From NCBI GenBank assembly GCA_023212645.1, contig JALBYC010000003.1, positions 62,001 through 126,000 on the forward strand: DNA of 64,000 bases, read 5' to 3'. Each line of letters starts with the position of its first letter. Within the stretch, counting starts at the first letter, position 1. The stretch is from Farysia itapuensis. Its lineage: Eukaryota; Basidiomycota; Ustilaginomycetes; Ustilaginales; Ustilaginaceae. The translations under genes and the position numbers were made by a program. Shown in pieces: positions 36,360 to 46,125 of the stretch. A model generated the notes under the pieces. The model ran no database searches. It was not told the origin of the DNA and saw nothing but the letters and a program-made list of their open reading frames with translations.

Positions 36360-38600
36360 TCAGAGCTTGGACTCCTCTCCGCGTCGGGCAGCGCTGCGGA
36401 GCATGGGCCCGATTTCGGCGTTGTACCAGTCGACGACACCTTTGCCCGTGTTTCGAGCGCTGTACTTGTACACGCCCGTCTGCTCGATCGCCTTGAGTGC
36501 CGGTACCGCACCGGGGTGGTTGAGAGGATTCGCTTCGGCATCCGCCATAAGCTGTTCATAGACGCGGCCATCCTTGCGGCCCAGACTGGAACCAAGTTCC
36601 CAGTCCAGCCAGCCAAACCCGTCCGACAGTCCAATCGTCTGCGGCAAAATCTCGGTGACCAGTTCTCGAATTGCCTTGTCGAGCAAAATGACGGATTCCG
36701 GCGTCAAGATGGCTTGGCTGTTGCTGTATCCGGCCAAGTTCCGCCCGGCACTTGCTGGAAGTACTAGCGGAGTGATATTGCGCGAGAGTGCCGTCAGGCC
36801 GTGCAAGACTACGAGCTTGTTGAGCCACTGGCACTCTTTGTCGCCAAGTCTTTCGGCTTCGTCGCGAATGCCTTCGCTGAACCAAAGGTCCACGACGAAC
36901 TCGGCGTGCGACTTTGCGACTTCAATGCATTCGAATGACAGATCAACAAAGGGCCGTCCAGACTTGATCTCGGCACGGAGGTCGACAACAAGCTGGGCAG
37001 CTCGCAGACCAAGTGCGGCAGAGTACACCTGTGGCTTGAACCAGTCGGCTGCAGTCTTGGGCTGCTGGAACGGCAGCGCGCCTGCAGTACCGATGGCTTT
37101 GAGAAAAGCAGACGTGGTGGCCAATTTCGTGCTGGCGTTCTGATCTAGCTCGCCCGAGATCTTGAGCATAGCACGTCCGACCTGGGAAGCAAGAACAATG
37201 TTGTCGCCTTCGTACGTCACGGCTGGCGCCTGTTCAGGGAAGACCGAAGTGAAGCCAGCGTAGGCGGAGAAGCCGTGTCCGCCGAGTGCCTGGCGGCATT
37301 CCTCAATACCGTCGAGCGCTTGCTTAGTGCAGTATGCCTTGAGGGACGAACTGGCGACGTGTACATCGGCAAGGAGCTCTGTGTTTCCCTCTTCCAATTG
37401 CGCAGCCATATCTTCGTATAGTGTGCGCATGCGTCGTCCGGCCAAAATGTAGGCATAGGCTTTGGCAAGCAGCGGCAAAAGCCGACGAGCAGTCGAAGGA
37501 TACGACAGCACGGACCGCTCGTCGTCATTGACATTGGTCGAAGAAGGGTCACGGAATTGTCTTCGAACGAGGGCATAGCGAGTGGCAATAGTAACACCTC
37601 GACTCAGCATCCAGCCTGTTCGATCAATCATTTGGGATCGGATGAAGATCATGCCACCGTACGAGAGCTTGTCGCTGGGTGGCTTGACGTACTCGCCTCC
37701 CTGTTTGACATGAGCGTGTTTGCTCAGCATGTGATCGCGAGGAATCTTGAACTGATTAAAGCGAGCCCATCCGTTGTCCAAGCCGCCAAAGGCACCGTAA
37801 GTCTTAGGGCCGATGTCACCAGCAACGATCCCGTCGAGTAGTTGGCCCGTCTTCATATCGCGGAGTTGCGTGAAGAAAAGATGCGGACCAAGACGCTTGC
37901 CATTGATGATTAGTTGAGCTTGGACAATACCGTGTGTGGCAGTCAGACCCAGTCCACCAGCCCACCATTTTGTCGACGTGAGCGTGGGAGAGTGCAGCAA
38001 GAAGCTGTCCGAGGCATTGTCGTACGTAGCTGTCGTCTCAAGACCTTGCACGTTGGTGCCGTGACCGAGCTCCGTCTGCATGTAGCAGCCCATGATCTCA
38101 TGATTCATGGCCTTGTTACCCCAGCGCTCGATTTGACTGGCACTACCTTGACCGAAGATGACCGGAACAAAGGCTACCCAGTGGATGGTGATGGGGCTCT
38201 GAAGGTCAAGCGTGAGAGCAGCTTCGACAACCTCGTGTGTTGTCCACTCATGCTGTTCGGCCAGCTCGAGCAAACGACGGCAGGCAAAGTGCGACATACG
38301 CATCTGCTGCTCGCGGTTCATGTGGATCATACGCTTCTTCCAATTGCCAAAGATGGGATCTTTGCTGAGCGTGGTCATGACTTTCTTGCGAGTATCGTTG
38401 TCGATGCGCGAGTCTCGAAGAACTTCTTCTATCCGCGCTGGATCAAACAAAGCGGCGGAACGAGCACGAGCGATATCCTGCGCAGTACGAGCAGCTACAT
38501 CGCCCATTGGGATAGGCAGCGTCACCTTTGCAGACGCCCATCCACCCACACCCTCGTTAAGCGGGTAGTAGGTGGTCGACTTGGGATCGAAGTTGGCCAT
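36360..38600 (-). CDS. POX1: Peroxisomal acyl-CoA oxidase
   Basis: A single exon encodes 746 residues. The enzyme carries out the first step of peroxisomal beta-oxidation, making trans-2-enoyl-CoA and H2O2. The N-terminal ACOX alpha domain is followed by the FAD-binding middle domain with GCYMQTELGHGTNVQGLETTATYD and KWWAGGLGLTATHGIVQAQL. The C-terminal part carries the catalytic glutamate in VTYEGDNIVLASQ and the helical tail. The last three residues are SKL (GEESKL), the textbook PTS1 signal for peroxisome import. Its length is near the 700-750 of fungal acyl-CoA oxidases. A TATA-like box lies 70 bp upstream of the start. The call and location are firm. Confidence 0.96.
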   Translation of the reverse strand: MANFDPKSTTYYPLNEGVGGWASAKVTLPIPMGDVAARTAQDIARARSAALFDPARIEEVLRDSRIDNDTRKKVMTTLSKDPIFGNWKKRMIHMNREQQMRMSHFACRRLLELAEQHEWTTHEVVEAALTLDLQSPITIHWVAFVPVIFGQGSASQIERWGNKAMNHEIMGCYMQTELGHGTNVQGLETTATYDNASDSFLLHSPTLTSTKWWAGGLGLTATHGIVQAQLIINGKRLGPHLFFTQLRDMKTGQLLDGIVAGDIGPKTYGAFGGLDNGWARFNQFKIPRDHMLSKHAHVKQGGEYVKPPSDKLSYGGMIFIRSQMIDRTGWMLSRGVTIATRYALVRRQFRDPSSTNVNDDERSVLSYPSTARRLLPLLAKAYAYILAGRRMRTLYEDMAAQLEEGNTELLADVHVASSSLKAYCTKQALDGIEECRQALGGHGFSAYAGFTSVFPEQAPAVTYEGDNIVLASQVGRAMLKISGELDQNASTKLATTSAFLKAIGTAGALPFQQPKTAADWFKPQVYSAALGLRAAQLVVDLRAEIKSGRPFVDLSFECIEVAKSHAEFVVDLWFSEGIRDEAERLGDKECQWLNKLVVLHGLTALSRNITPLVLPASAGRNLAGYSNSQAILTPESVILLDKAIRELVTEILPQTIGLSDGFGWLDWELGSSLGRKDGRVYEQLMADAEANPLNHPGAVPALKAIEQTGVYKYSARNTGKGVVDWYNAEIGPMLRSAARRGEESKL

Positions 38601-39033
38601 CTCAAATGGCTAGAGTGCGGATGGCAAGGTGAATGTGGGAAGGCCGTGCCGTTCAAAGCTGCTTCGGGGTATATAAGTAGCTAAGAACCAAATGTCTTTC
38701 ACGTCGACGGTTCACGCCACGCAGAAGAGTAGAAACTTGGATTTGTGGGGAAGTGTTGTGCAGCAGGACAAGCGAGGAAAAGATTCCGGACCGAGAAAGC
38801 AGCGCAAGCAGCTAGCAGCCGGTGCACGCGCAGAGGATCTGACATTTTGACTTCCGGTAATTCTTCCGAAATTTACCCCCAACGCATAGTTACCGAGATT
38901 CGACAGGCGAGCTCAGCTCTCAGCTCCTTGCTCGGTGTGCTCACGTGCTCGGTGCTCCACTCTGCAACACTGACGCTGGACAGACCCGGGGAGTATAGGC
39001 TGAAAACTGCTATGTTCACTGCGTGCAAATTGT
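38601..39033. other. Intergenic region with the acyl-CoA oxidase promoter
   Basis: This 433-bp stretch separates the 5' end of the acyl-CoA oxidase gene from the 3' end of cyanase. A TATATA box on the minus strand at 38670-38675 lies 70 bp before the oxidase ATG. No CCTCGG fatty-acid-response core is obvious in it. I see no reading frame that looks like a gene. Confidence 0.45.
38670..38675 (-). promoter_or_regulatory. TATA box of acyl-CoA oxidase gene
   Basis: TATATA reads 5'->3' on the minus strand 70-75 bp upstream of the ATG at 38600, a spacing typical of fungal promoters. Confidence 0.5.
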
Positions 39034-39596
39034 CTACCATCTGCGGTAAGGCAGGAACTTGCCATTGAGCGTAATCTTGACGCGGTCACCTTTAGGATCC
39101 TCAATCTTGTCGACGTGACCTTCAAAGTCAATAGCGCTCATGATACCGTCGCCGAACTACGCCAGAGCAAGGTTGTCAGCAAAGCACACGAACGACAATG
39201 TCGTGTTTGGTTACGCACCTTTTCATGAATCATGGCCTTGAGTGGGTACCCGTACACGACAAGAACTTCGTACAGGCGGTAGAGTACAGGATCTTGAGGC
39301 GGGAACTCGCCCAATCCGCGGTGGGGGAAAAAGTCGGGTCCGAAAGCTTCATCTAGGTACTTCTTCTGCACATTGAGTGCTGACGAAAGCTTCTCGATAT
39401 CCTGGGCATCAGGCTTGGCTTGACCGTAAAAGAGCGCAGCCACGTACCACTCGTCACGACCAACGCTCTTTGCAATCTGCTCGAAGGTCAGTCCGCTCTT
39501 GACTTTCGCCTCATGCAGCGATGTGTAGATGGGTGGCAAAGTGGACAGAATCTTTGGCTTCTGGATGTTTCCAGACGAGGACGAAGAAGACGACAT
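39034..39596 (-). CDS. cynS: Cyanase (cyanate hydratase), two exons
   Basis: Exon 1 is 39596-39219 (126 codons) and exon 2 is 39156-39034. The 62-nt intron 39218-39157 has a GTGCGT donor and a GCGTAG acceptor. The product has 166 residues. The enzyme breaks down cyanate with bicarbonate to ammonia and CO2. The N-terminal helical domain has [28 protein letters not shown]. The catalytic part has [14 protein letters not shown], with the Arg and Glu of the active site, and [11 protein letters not shown], with the Ser. It ends [18 protein letters not shown], as in fungal cyanases. The unspliced frame would end soon after the donor without the catalytic Ser, so splicing is required. A TATTTAAG box lies 51 bp upstream. 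Confidence 0.95.
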
Positions 39597-39646
39597 GTTG
39601 ACGCTGACAGAGAGTATGGTGGCAGGGAAGTCAAGCAGATCTTTGG

Positions 39647-39654
39647 CTTAAATA
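39647..39654 (-). promoter_or_regulatory. TATA box of cyanase gene
   Basis: TATTTAAG on the minus strand lies 51-58 bp upstream of the cyanase ATG at 39596. Confidence 0.45.
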
Positions 39655-39899
39655 CGGCTTCCGTTCCTGTATATCTACATGTGTGGAGAAGAACTGATTG
39701 CGCTGATTAGCGGCGTATGCACGGTCCAGTCTTGGCTTCTCGGCTGCTTATCTCTGCCACTAATCATCAACCGTTCTTTCGTCAAGCAATGTCCGATACA
39801 TTGGCTCGCCCCGGCGTCTCATCTCAGTCCGGCATTTGCATATCAGCATGGAACAAGTTCTATTGATCTTGTGGTGTTAGTGCCAAGACAAAAGAGATT

Positions 39900-40456
39900 C
39901 TATTCCTTGAGGGCTTGGAGCTGTTTGCTACCTTCCACATGCGATTCCCACGACTTTGTGTTGCGGCAGAATAGCTCGATTGAAGGAGCCTTGAGCTGAG
40001 ATTTGGGCGCTTTCGCGAAGAGTCCGCATTTGAGCACCGTCTGTCCGGGGCGAGAAGGTCCAACTGTCTGCACTGGACTTCCACAAGTAGGGCAAAAGTA
40101 GCGCTGCGTCGCATTGCCGCTGTCGGGTGTCGTGTCTTTGTAGATCTTGGTCTCACCCTTGATGTCGACCTGCTCTACGGGGACTACTGCCACTAGCGAG
40201 AGTACTGATACCCCATCGTAACGCCGTCAGATCCTTTGCGTTCTGTAGTCCTGCTCTGAACCTCACAACTTACCTGATCCCGCAGTCTGCTGACAATTCC
40301 TAGAACATGTGCAACTCAAACTGGTGAGTCACCAGTGTCAGCCTGTAGCACGCGTCAAACTTACGTGCATCGGCAGATAGCTGTGGTGAGTGGCACAGCA
40401 TCATCCTTGACCGTCACCGACACCTGACCACAGAGACAAGATCCTTCGAGCGGCAT
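39900..40456 (-). CDS. GFA-family (CENP-V/GFA) zinc protein with a 26-nt middle exon
   Basis: This three-exon gene has 92 nt at 40456-40365, 26 nt at 40299-40274 and 293 nt at 40192-39900, with introns of 65 and 81 nt. It gives 136 residues. All donors are GTAAGT and the acceptors are TAG. The assembled protein has GSCLCGQVSVTV, then CRCTNCQQTAGS built across all three exons, VPVEQVDIKGETKIYKD, and YFCPTCGSPV. These Cys pairs are the zinc sites of the glutathione-dependent formaldehyde-activating (GFA) fold. The middle exon alone supplies NCQQTAGS, including a zinc Cys. Fungal GFA proteins are often small and of unknown substrate. The longest open frame alone lacks the first three Cys. It lies next to cyanase, same strand, about 300 bp away. 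Confidence 0.85.
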
Positions 40457-40629
40457 GGTGTTTGGTGAGAAGATCGACGTCAAGCGGTGCAAATGAAGCG
40501 ATGTCGTGTGCCATTTTCTCCTGCACTACTGCTGCATCTCATGCAGCACCAAGTTACCCCGTTCTCACCGGCTCAACCAACAATCGCCGACGCAATATGA
40601 TGCTTGAAATTGCACAAAAAAATAGATAA

Positions 40630-40715
40630 AGTGGAAGGTGGGAATCGAACCCACGACCTCAAGATGTTTGTTGCAACAATTGCAATCTCACGCCAAACCA
40701 CTAAGCCTCTCCCAC
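40630..40715 (-). tRNA. tRNA-Cys (anticodon GCA) with a 14-nt intron
   Basis: On the minus strand the acceptor stem pairs GTGGGAG with CTTCCAC (one G-T pair) and has discriminator T, as in eukaryotic tRNA-Cys. The D arm is GCTTAGTGGTTTGGC. The anticodon stem pairs TGAGA with TCTTG, and the loop TTGCAA holds anticodon GCA. The T arm is GTGGG-TTCGATT-CCCAC. The total is 86 nt, of which 72 remain after removal of the intron at 40679-40666. The intron sits after position 37, the usual place, and contains TTGCAA, which can pair with the anticodon loop. Boundaries are fixed by the stem pairs. No CCA is encoded, as expected for a nuclear eukaryotic gene. Confidence 0.93.
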
Positions 40716-40843
40716 GCACGGATGCACGTGAGTGAGCAGAATGATCACATATAGCGTGTCTGATCATGCAGTCCATAGACGATAGACCGCCGTCTGTTAT
40801 ATACCAGAACGCAAAACTTTCCAGGTGATCACATGTTGGTCTA

Positions 40844-42586
40844 TTACGCTTCTGATCTAGCCTGAGGGTCTACAGAGGCGGGTTTGGGACCTTTGTTCGG
40901 AGTGTTTGTCAGCTCCACCTCTTCCACGGGCCAGCAGACTATAAGATAGAGCAGGTTGATGGCCGTAGAGAGAAGGAACATGGACCTGATCGAGGTCATG
41001 TATGAAGTTTGGGCCGCTTGTCGAAGTGCTTCCGGATGTAAGTGTGGCACTATCGATGCGTCATGCCGGATAGAAGCAATGAGCATCTTGACGCCATGTA
41101 TACCATCTTTTGGATGTGGAAGCATGGCTGGTGTAATGTTTGCTGATAAGGCAGACGCCAAGAGGGTCTGAAACAGAGCAGCTGCTAGACCGACACCAAC
41201 GACGCTGCCCAGGCTTCGAAAGAGGTAGACGTTGCCTGTCGCTGTTGCCATTTCTTGTTGCTTGACTGAGGAGATCATGGCCAGAAGCATGAAAGTAAAG
41301 ATTGCGCTCGTTCCAAAAGCTTGAGGCATGAACGTCACATACTCAGCCCATGGTGGTGTGTCCTGGTTCCAGAGAGCTCCATAGCCGGTGGACACGATGT
41401 TGAGAAGGCAGCAAATGATGTTGGCTCGCCAGTACTTGCCCGTCTTTCTCATGTACAGGCCAGCAGCTAGACTTCCTGCTGCTGCCGACAGCGAGATGGG
41501 GATAAGATGAAGTCCTGCCTGCGAAGCTGTTTGCAAGCGCACGGACTGGAACCACAATGGAATGTGGAATATGGTAGCCATATGGGCCGCACTTCCCAGA
41601 AAGAACGAAGCACTAACCAAACCAGGAGTACGTCTGACCAGCAAAGATGGTGGCATTACTGGCTCTTTGACCACCCAGGCCTCGACCAAGACGAATGTGA
41701 CAGCAAAGCCGACGAAGGCAAGCAAGAGTCCCCAGACTCGCACGTCTTTAAACGGTAGTCCCGTGACCGACAGAAAGTTCATGGCCAGTAAGAGACAGCT
41801 GGAACCGGAGATGAGCATCAAAGATCCCAAGTAGTCAATCCTGCCTAGTTTTTTCTGCAGCGACTGGTCGGACTGAGGTAAGGGGATGTTGACAAAGGTG
41901 GCGATACAACATCCACCGATGATGAGGAACGGGATCTGGCTGGCAAAAGCCATTCGCCAGCCAAAATAGTCGTTCATAAAGCCACCGAGTGGACCGCCCA
42001 AGGCCGATGCTGAACCAAAGAGAATGTTGGTGATGCCTTGCCAGAGTCCGCGCTGGCGTAATGGGATGATGTCCGACATGATGATCGAGCCGCAAGTAAG
42101 CAGTCCACCGCCACCAATTCCAGCGACGAAACGGGCAATCAACAGCTGATTCATACTCCTCGCTGTCGCACAAAGGCAAGTGCCAATCGTAAAGGAAGAC
42201 AGCGCTACCAGCATGGCGCCTTTGCGTCCGATAATGTCGGAAAGTCGACCATAGATAGAGGAAAAGGCGCAGACCGAGAGCAAGTATGAAGTGGAAAGCC
42301 AGCCGGACTTCTCGGACGCCTTGAAAGAGGACGCAATCGCGTTAATCAGAGTGACGACAATGGTGCCATCAAGAGCTGCCATGAAGAGAACTGCCCATAG
42401 CGAGCCGATGATGACGGCTAGCTTCATGCCTTTGGGTCGATGCGCTTCGAATTCTGCCGTAGGGGCACCTGCTGGTGCATTATCTGGCTGAGCTGACGGC
42501 ACAGTGCCGTATCCGTTTGGCTGACGGTCATTTCCAGGCGAGGTGCTGTCTCGAAGAGGCGTGTTCTCTGAGGCAGACTGCGCCAT
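40844..42586 (-). CDS. MFS transporter, DHA2/vacuolar basic-amino-acid-transporter-like
   Basis: A single exon encodes 580 residues from the first ATG, 42586. About 60 polar residues precede helix 1 (LAVIIGSLWAVLFMAALDGTIVVTLI), which carries the motif D1-type LDxTIVxTxLxxIA seen in DHA2. Motif A is GRLSDIIGRKGAML. Helix 4 has ARFVAGIGGGGLLTCGSIIMSDIIP and motif C-like GSASALGGPLGGFMNDYFGWR. The remaining helices bring the total to about 14. The family includes Vba1-type vacuolar amino-acid transporters and drug exporters. The substrate cannot be assigned. The tRNA-Cys gene lies 128 bp beyond its 3' end. Confidence 0.9.
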   Translation of the reverse strand: MAQSASENTPLRDSTSPGNDRQPNGYGTVPSAQPDNAPAGAPTAEFEAHRPKGMKLAVIIGSLWAVLFMAALDGTIVVTLINAIASSFKASEKSGWLSTSYLLSVCAFSSIYGRLSDIIGRKGAMLVALSSFTIGTCLCATARSMNQLLIARFVAGIGGGGLLTCGSIIMSDIIPLRQRGLWQGITNILFGSASALGGPLGGFMNDYFGWRMAFASQIPFLIIGGCCIATFVNIPLPQSDQSLQKKLGRIDYLGSLMLISGSSCLLLAMNFLSVTGLPFKDVRVWGLLLAFVGFAVTFVLVEAWVVKEPVMPPSLLVRRTPGLVSASFFLGSAAHMATIFHIPLWFQSVRLQTASQAGLHLIPISLSAAAGSLAAGLYMRKTGKYWRANIICCLLNIVSTGYGALWNQDTPPWAEYVTFMPQAFGTSAIFTFMLLAMISSVKQQEMATATGNVYLFRSLGSVVGVGLAAALFQTLLASALSANITPAMLPHPKDGIHGVKMLIASIRHDASIVPHLHPEALRQAAQTSYMTSIRSMFLLSTAINLLYLIVCWPVEEVELTNTPNKGPKPASVDPQARSEA

Positions 42587-42838
42587 ACTGGTAGATGATG
42601 GAGTGACAGACAGAGGCAACACATTTCTCCGCGTAAAATACAGGCTCGGCTAAATCTCACCACGGATCCCGGTGGTCCGCTTGCCACTTGACGCTCATCT
42701 GCGCGGCTCTCGACACACAGGCGACAGAAATACAGCCTTGCAATCGGAACAGATGTTGTGATATGGCGTCTTTGTATGAGTATGATTGCGGGCTTGTATG
42801 CTTTTGTGGGGAATGTGGGAAAGAGTGATAGAGTGAAT

Positions 42839-45838
42839 CTAATCTTCAGTCGGATCTCCGTATTCGAAACATCCACGATGCCTGTTCTTGGCCTCTTCAA
42901 CGCCTGCAACCAGGGCGGAGGTCATTTTTGGGTAACTCTTCCAGTATCGGACCTTGTCATCGAGTAGCGCATATCCTTCCTTAGTCAACTCGTAATTGAT
43001 GCATCCCAATTCAGGCGATTGCCCGATCTTGGGGTTTTCTGGGTTGTAGAGACTGACATGGATGAGACCTGTGCTTGGCTCCGTATAGTCAATGTTGGCA
43101 ATGAGCTTGCGACCTTCGGCCGCGATGGCTCGGAACCGATCGAGTGCCTCTTCGACATACTCCTGCTGCTTTCCGTCGTACAGACGTACAAAAGACAGGC
43201 GGGCATCTCGCGATTGAGGAGGCAATCGCGTCCTTCCGAAGCGAGCTGTATCGAGGGGTCTCAGATCCTTGTATTTGACAGTCTCCTTGTTGCCATAATC
43301 AATGAAAGTGACGGCAGCCTCTTTGAGTCCCGGTGAAGCCTTGCGAATAATAGCACGATACCAAGCTCCATCCTGCGAGAACTTGGCTGAAACGAGATCA
43401 CCGCTCCGAGGAGTGAATCCGGCAGGACCAGAGCCGACAGGGGATCTATGGAACAAAGAAAAGTCGTCCATGAGCTTTTCCAACTCGTGGATCTGATCGT
43501 TGAGGACCTGGATGCTGAAGCCAAAGGGCTCATCGGGACCAGACGTACCGCGAACGTCGGAGATGATGCAATCGACAAATTCGGTCCGAGCAGGTGCGGC
43601 TGCAGCGGCCTTAGTACCGCCCGTGCCGGTAGCGCTTCCCCATACTCCACCAGCGCTGACGGAATGTCCGTTAGTGGCGGTGTGTTCCGCCTCTGCAGCT
43701 TCAGATGAGGCATCGTAATTCTGCCAGATGCCAGCCTTGGTAGTTTTGGCCTTTGCTTCAGCGTCCATCAAACTCTTGAAGAAAGGAGTCGACTCGGCAC
43801 TGTAACCGTGAACGCCGGCGAAGCCTTGTTCCACCAGCGAGACGGCCAAATTGTCGGTCTTGTTGAGGTAAAGCGCACCAATGAAACCTCCGACTTTGTC
43901 AGTGCTCAGAACTTCGATCTCGACGTCTCTCTGCAGAGCCTTGTTGGTTGTGTACTCGAGTCCTTCTCTGCCGAACGGCTCGTCCTTCTCGGAAGCATTT
44001 CGGGCAGTCTTCGGTGCGCGAATGCCAGCAAGCACAAAGGTCAGACGGACATTCTCTCGCGGTACGATCAACTTGAATCTCGAGGCTGACGCGACAAAGT
44101 CGACCACGGCAGCGATGCGACCTGCTCGTTTGAGACCGGGCAAGAAGGTGTTGGCTTTGCTTGCGCTTTCAGAGGCGTCTCCCATACGTTGTGCTGGTAG
44201 CTCTTTGCCAGAGTGAAGACCTTTCGACTCGGCGACAGCCTTGCTTTCAGCTTCCATCAGTCGGTCGAACTCGGGGGATCGATCTTCATCGTCGCGTCTA
44301 TGTCTCTGGACTGTTGCGAGGCCTCTGGAGATTAGAAGCGAGCCGATATCGGCATCTTTGTTGCCTTGACGCACAGTGGCGTACTCGCGCTCGTCAAAAT
44401 CGCCCTCCTTGGCTTTAATGTAGTCCATTTGCACAGAGACCGTTTTGCCAACGAGCCGCTTTCGTAAAAACTCTCTTGCCTCTACTGCATATCCTGCTTG
44501 CTTCACGTCTTTCACTTGAGGTTGACGAAGCGAAGAAAACTGGATGCGCTTTTCCGGTCCGAGACTTCCGTCACCTGCCAGTTTCCGGACCTGAATCGTG
44601 TCACCCGAAATGATACGAGAGACAACAGCATCGAAAGTTCGTGCCGCTACAGGCTGGCTTGACAAAGTTGTCGTAGATGTTACGGGGGCTGAGTAGGACT
44701 GCCAAAGGTTGAGTCGTTTCTCTTTGGCGGCGCGCTCGGCTTGTCTGTACTTTTCCATTCCGCCGTAGGAGGCGAGCATACCAGCATGCCAGTCAACGCA
44801 TCGAGCTAAGCCGGCCGACAGAAGGAATTGGGCAATGTCACCGACAGGATGAATAGCCATGCCGATCAGAACACTGGCGGTGGGCTGCGGTGCTGCGGGA
44901 GCGGTGGTTGCTGTGCTGCCAAAAGGCGTCGCAGTAGTGACAGGCTGAGGCACCGAGAGCAGCGTGACTTTGAGGTTTCGTTGCAGAAGTCGGCTTTCGA
45001 CAAAGAATTTGGCTTCCTCACCGAATGGCTCGCTGACGTCGGCAGGACTGGCACCTCCGCCGCCGGTGACGCGTGGAGCTTTGATGCCGGCCAGACTGAG
45101 ATTGATCATCTGCTGATGACTGGACGAAAGCAGTAACCTCACGCGCAGCATACTGCCATCTCGCACCTGTTCGACAATGGACTCGATCGGCTTGCCCTTC
45201 CATTCAGCCAGGAAAGCAGCTGTGTCTTCGGGCATGGAATGGTCTACCTTGAGCAGATCGTCCGGACCCCACAGGCCAACACCGGCTGCCTGAGCTTCTT
45301 CCTGCACACTGCGCAGCTTTTGTTTCCAGCTACCATCGTCTGCCTCCTCGCTTCGGCGCGCGACTGAGTCGTGAACCTTGGCCCAACCAGCCGTGAGGAT
45401 CTCGTGGGCTACGTTGGTGTCTGGCTGACCAGGCGACTTGGGCGGCAAGAAGACGTGGGCAAACTGTCGAGGCTGAGAAACAGTGCTACCGGGGACCGCT
45501 GCAGGTGCTGGCACAGTGTACTCGATGCGATATCGGATCTCGCGACCGACTGCGAGAAGCCGAAGGTACTCGCGGGAAGGGAAGGCTTGGGGATCATCCT
45601 CTCGATCACGCGAACCCAGTCTGGGAGCTGCAATGCCGGCAATGTGGACAGTCTCTTCCTTTCCTGGTATGTTGACGCCTTTTGGTCGGATGACGATGGT
45701 ATCTCCACTGAGCACGCTCCGGACAATGGCGCTCTTGAGAATTACCGGTGGTGGGACTGCTGCGGCAGCTTTTGCCGCGGCCGGAGCCAAAGCTGGGGTC
45801 GATGCTGTAAGGGCTGCTGATGCTGAAGCAAATGACAT
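42839..45838 (-). CDS. SND1: Tudor-SN/SND1-like staphylococcal-nuclease-domain protein
   Basis: A single exon encodes 999 residues. After an Ala-rich start, four staphylococcal-nuclease-like repeats can be followed by their first strands: SAIVRSVLSGDTIVIRP near residue 38, ESIVEQVRDGSMLRVRL near 215, FDAVVSRIISGDTIQVRK near 400 and AGRIAAVVDFVASASRFKL near 570. A Tudor domain follows (PRSGDLVSAKFSQDGAWYRA, then VTFIDYGNKETVKYKDLR), inserted in a fifth, partial SN fold. The overall order matches Tudor-SN, a multifunctional RNA-binding and RNase protein in transcription, splicing and stress granules; animal SND1 is about 910 residues. The nuclease catalytic residues are not clearly kept in every repeat, as is usual in this family. 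Confidence 0.93.
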   Translation of the reverse strand: MSFASASAALTASTPALAPAAAKAAAAVPPPVILKSAIVRSVLSGDTIVIRPKGVNIPGKEETVHIAGIAAPRLGSRDREDDPQAFPSREYLRLLAVGREIRYRIEYTVPAPAAVPGSTVSQPRQFAHVFLPPKSPGQPDTNVAHEILTAGWAKVHDSVARRSEEADDGSWKQKLRSVQEEAQAAGVGLWGPDDLLKVDHSMPEDTAAFLAEWKGKPIESIVEQVRDGSMLRVRLLLSSSHQQMINLSLAGIKAPRVTGGGGASPADVSEPFGEEAKFFVESRLLQRNLKVTLLSVPQPVTTATPFGSTATTAPAAPQPTASVLIGMAIHPVGDIAQFLLSAGLARCVDWHAGMLASYGGMEKYRQAERAAKEKRLNLWQSYSAPVTSTTTLSSQPVAARTFDAVVSRIISGDTIQVRKLAGDGSLGPEKRIQFSSLRQPQVKDVKQAGYAVEAREFLRKRLVGKTVSVQMDYIKAKEGDFDEREYATVRQGNKDADIGSLLISRGLATVQRHRRDDEDRSPEFDRLMEAESKAVAESKGLHSGKELPAQRMGDASESASKANTFLPGLKRAGRIAAVVDFVASASRFKLIVPRENVRLTFVLAGIRAPKTARNASEKDEPFGREGLEYTTNKALQRDVEIEVLSTDKVGGFIGALYLNKTDNLAVSLVEQGFAGVHGYSAESTPFFKSLMDAEAKAKTTKAGIWQNYDASSEAAEAEHTATNGHSVSAGGVWGSATGTGGTKAAAAAPARTEFVDCIISDVRGTSGPDEPFGFSIQVLNDQIHELEKLMDDFSLFHRSPVGSGPAGFTPRSGDLVSAKFSQDGAWYRAIIRKASPGLKEAAVTFIDYGNKETVKYKDLRPLDTARFGRTRLPPQSRDARLSFVRLYDGKQQEYVEEALDRFRAIAAEGRKLIANIDYTEPSTGLIHVSLYNPENPKIGQSPELGCINYELTKEGYALLDDKVRYWKSYPKMTSALVAGVEEAKNRHRGCFEYGDPTED

Positions 45839-46125
45839 GGTTGCCGAAATGACGTCAAAGGAGGGTGGAGAATGTGGATACCAGAACTATGGACAAGGAG
45901 AAGAAGAAGAAAGCGGAATGCAAGAAGGTGGTAGCACAACAAGGAAGAACTGCTCACACGCCATGTGCCATCGCCGAGGCCGCCAGCCCCGGGCGTCCGG
46001 AATATCGGGGAAAATTATGTTAGACCTCAATTCTTATTTACATGGTCAGTGCGGAGCTAAGTCGAAAGCGGGGGTATGCAAGTATGTGTCCATCTGTGAT
46101 CCGGGCAGGGGGAGCTGTCTAGTGA

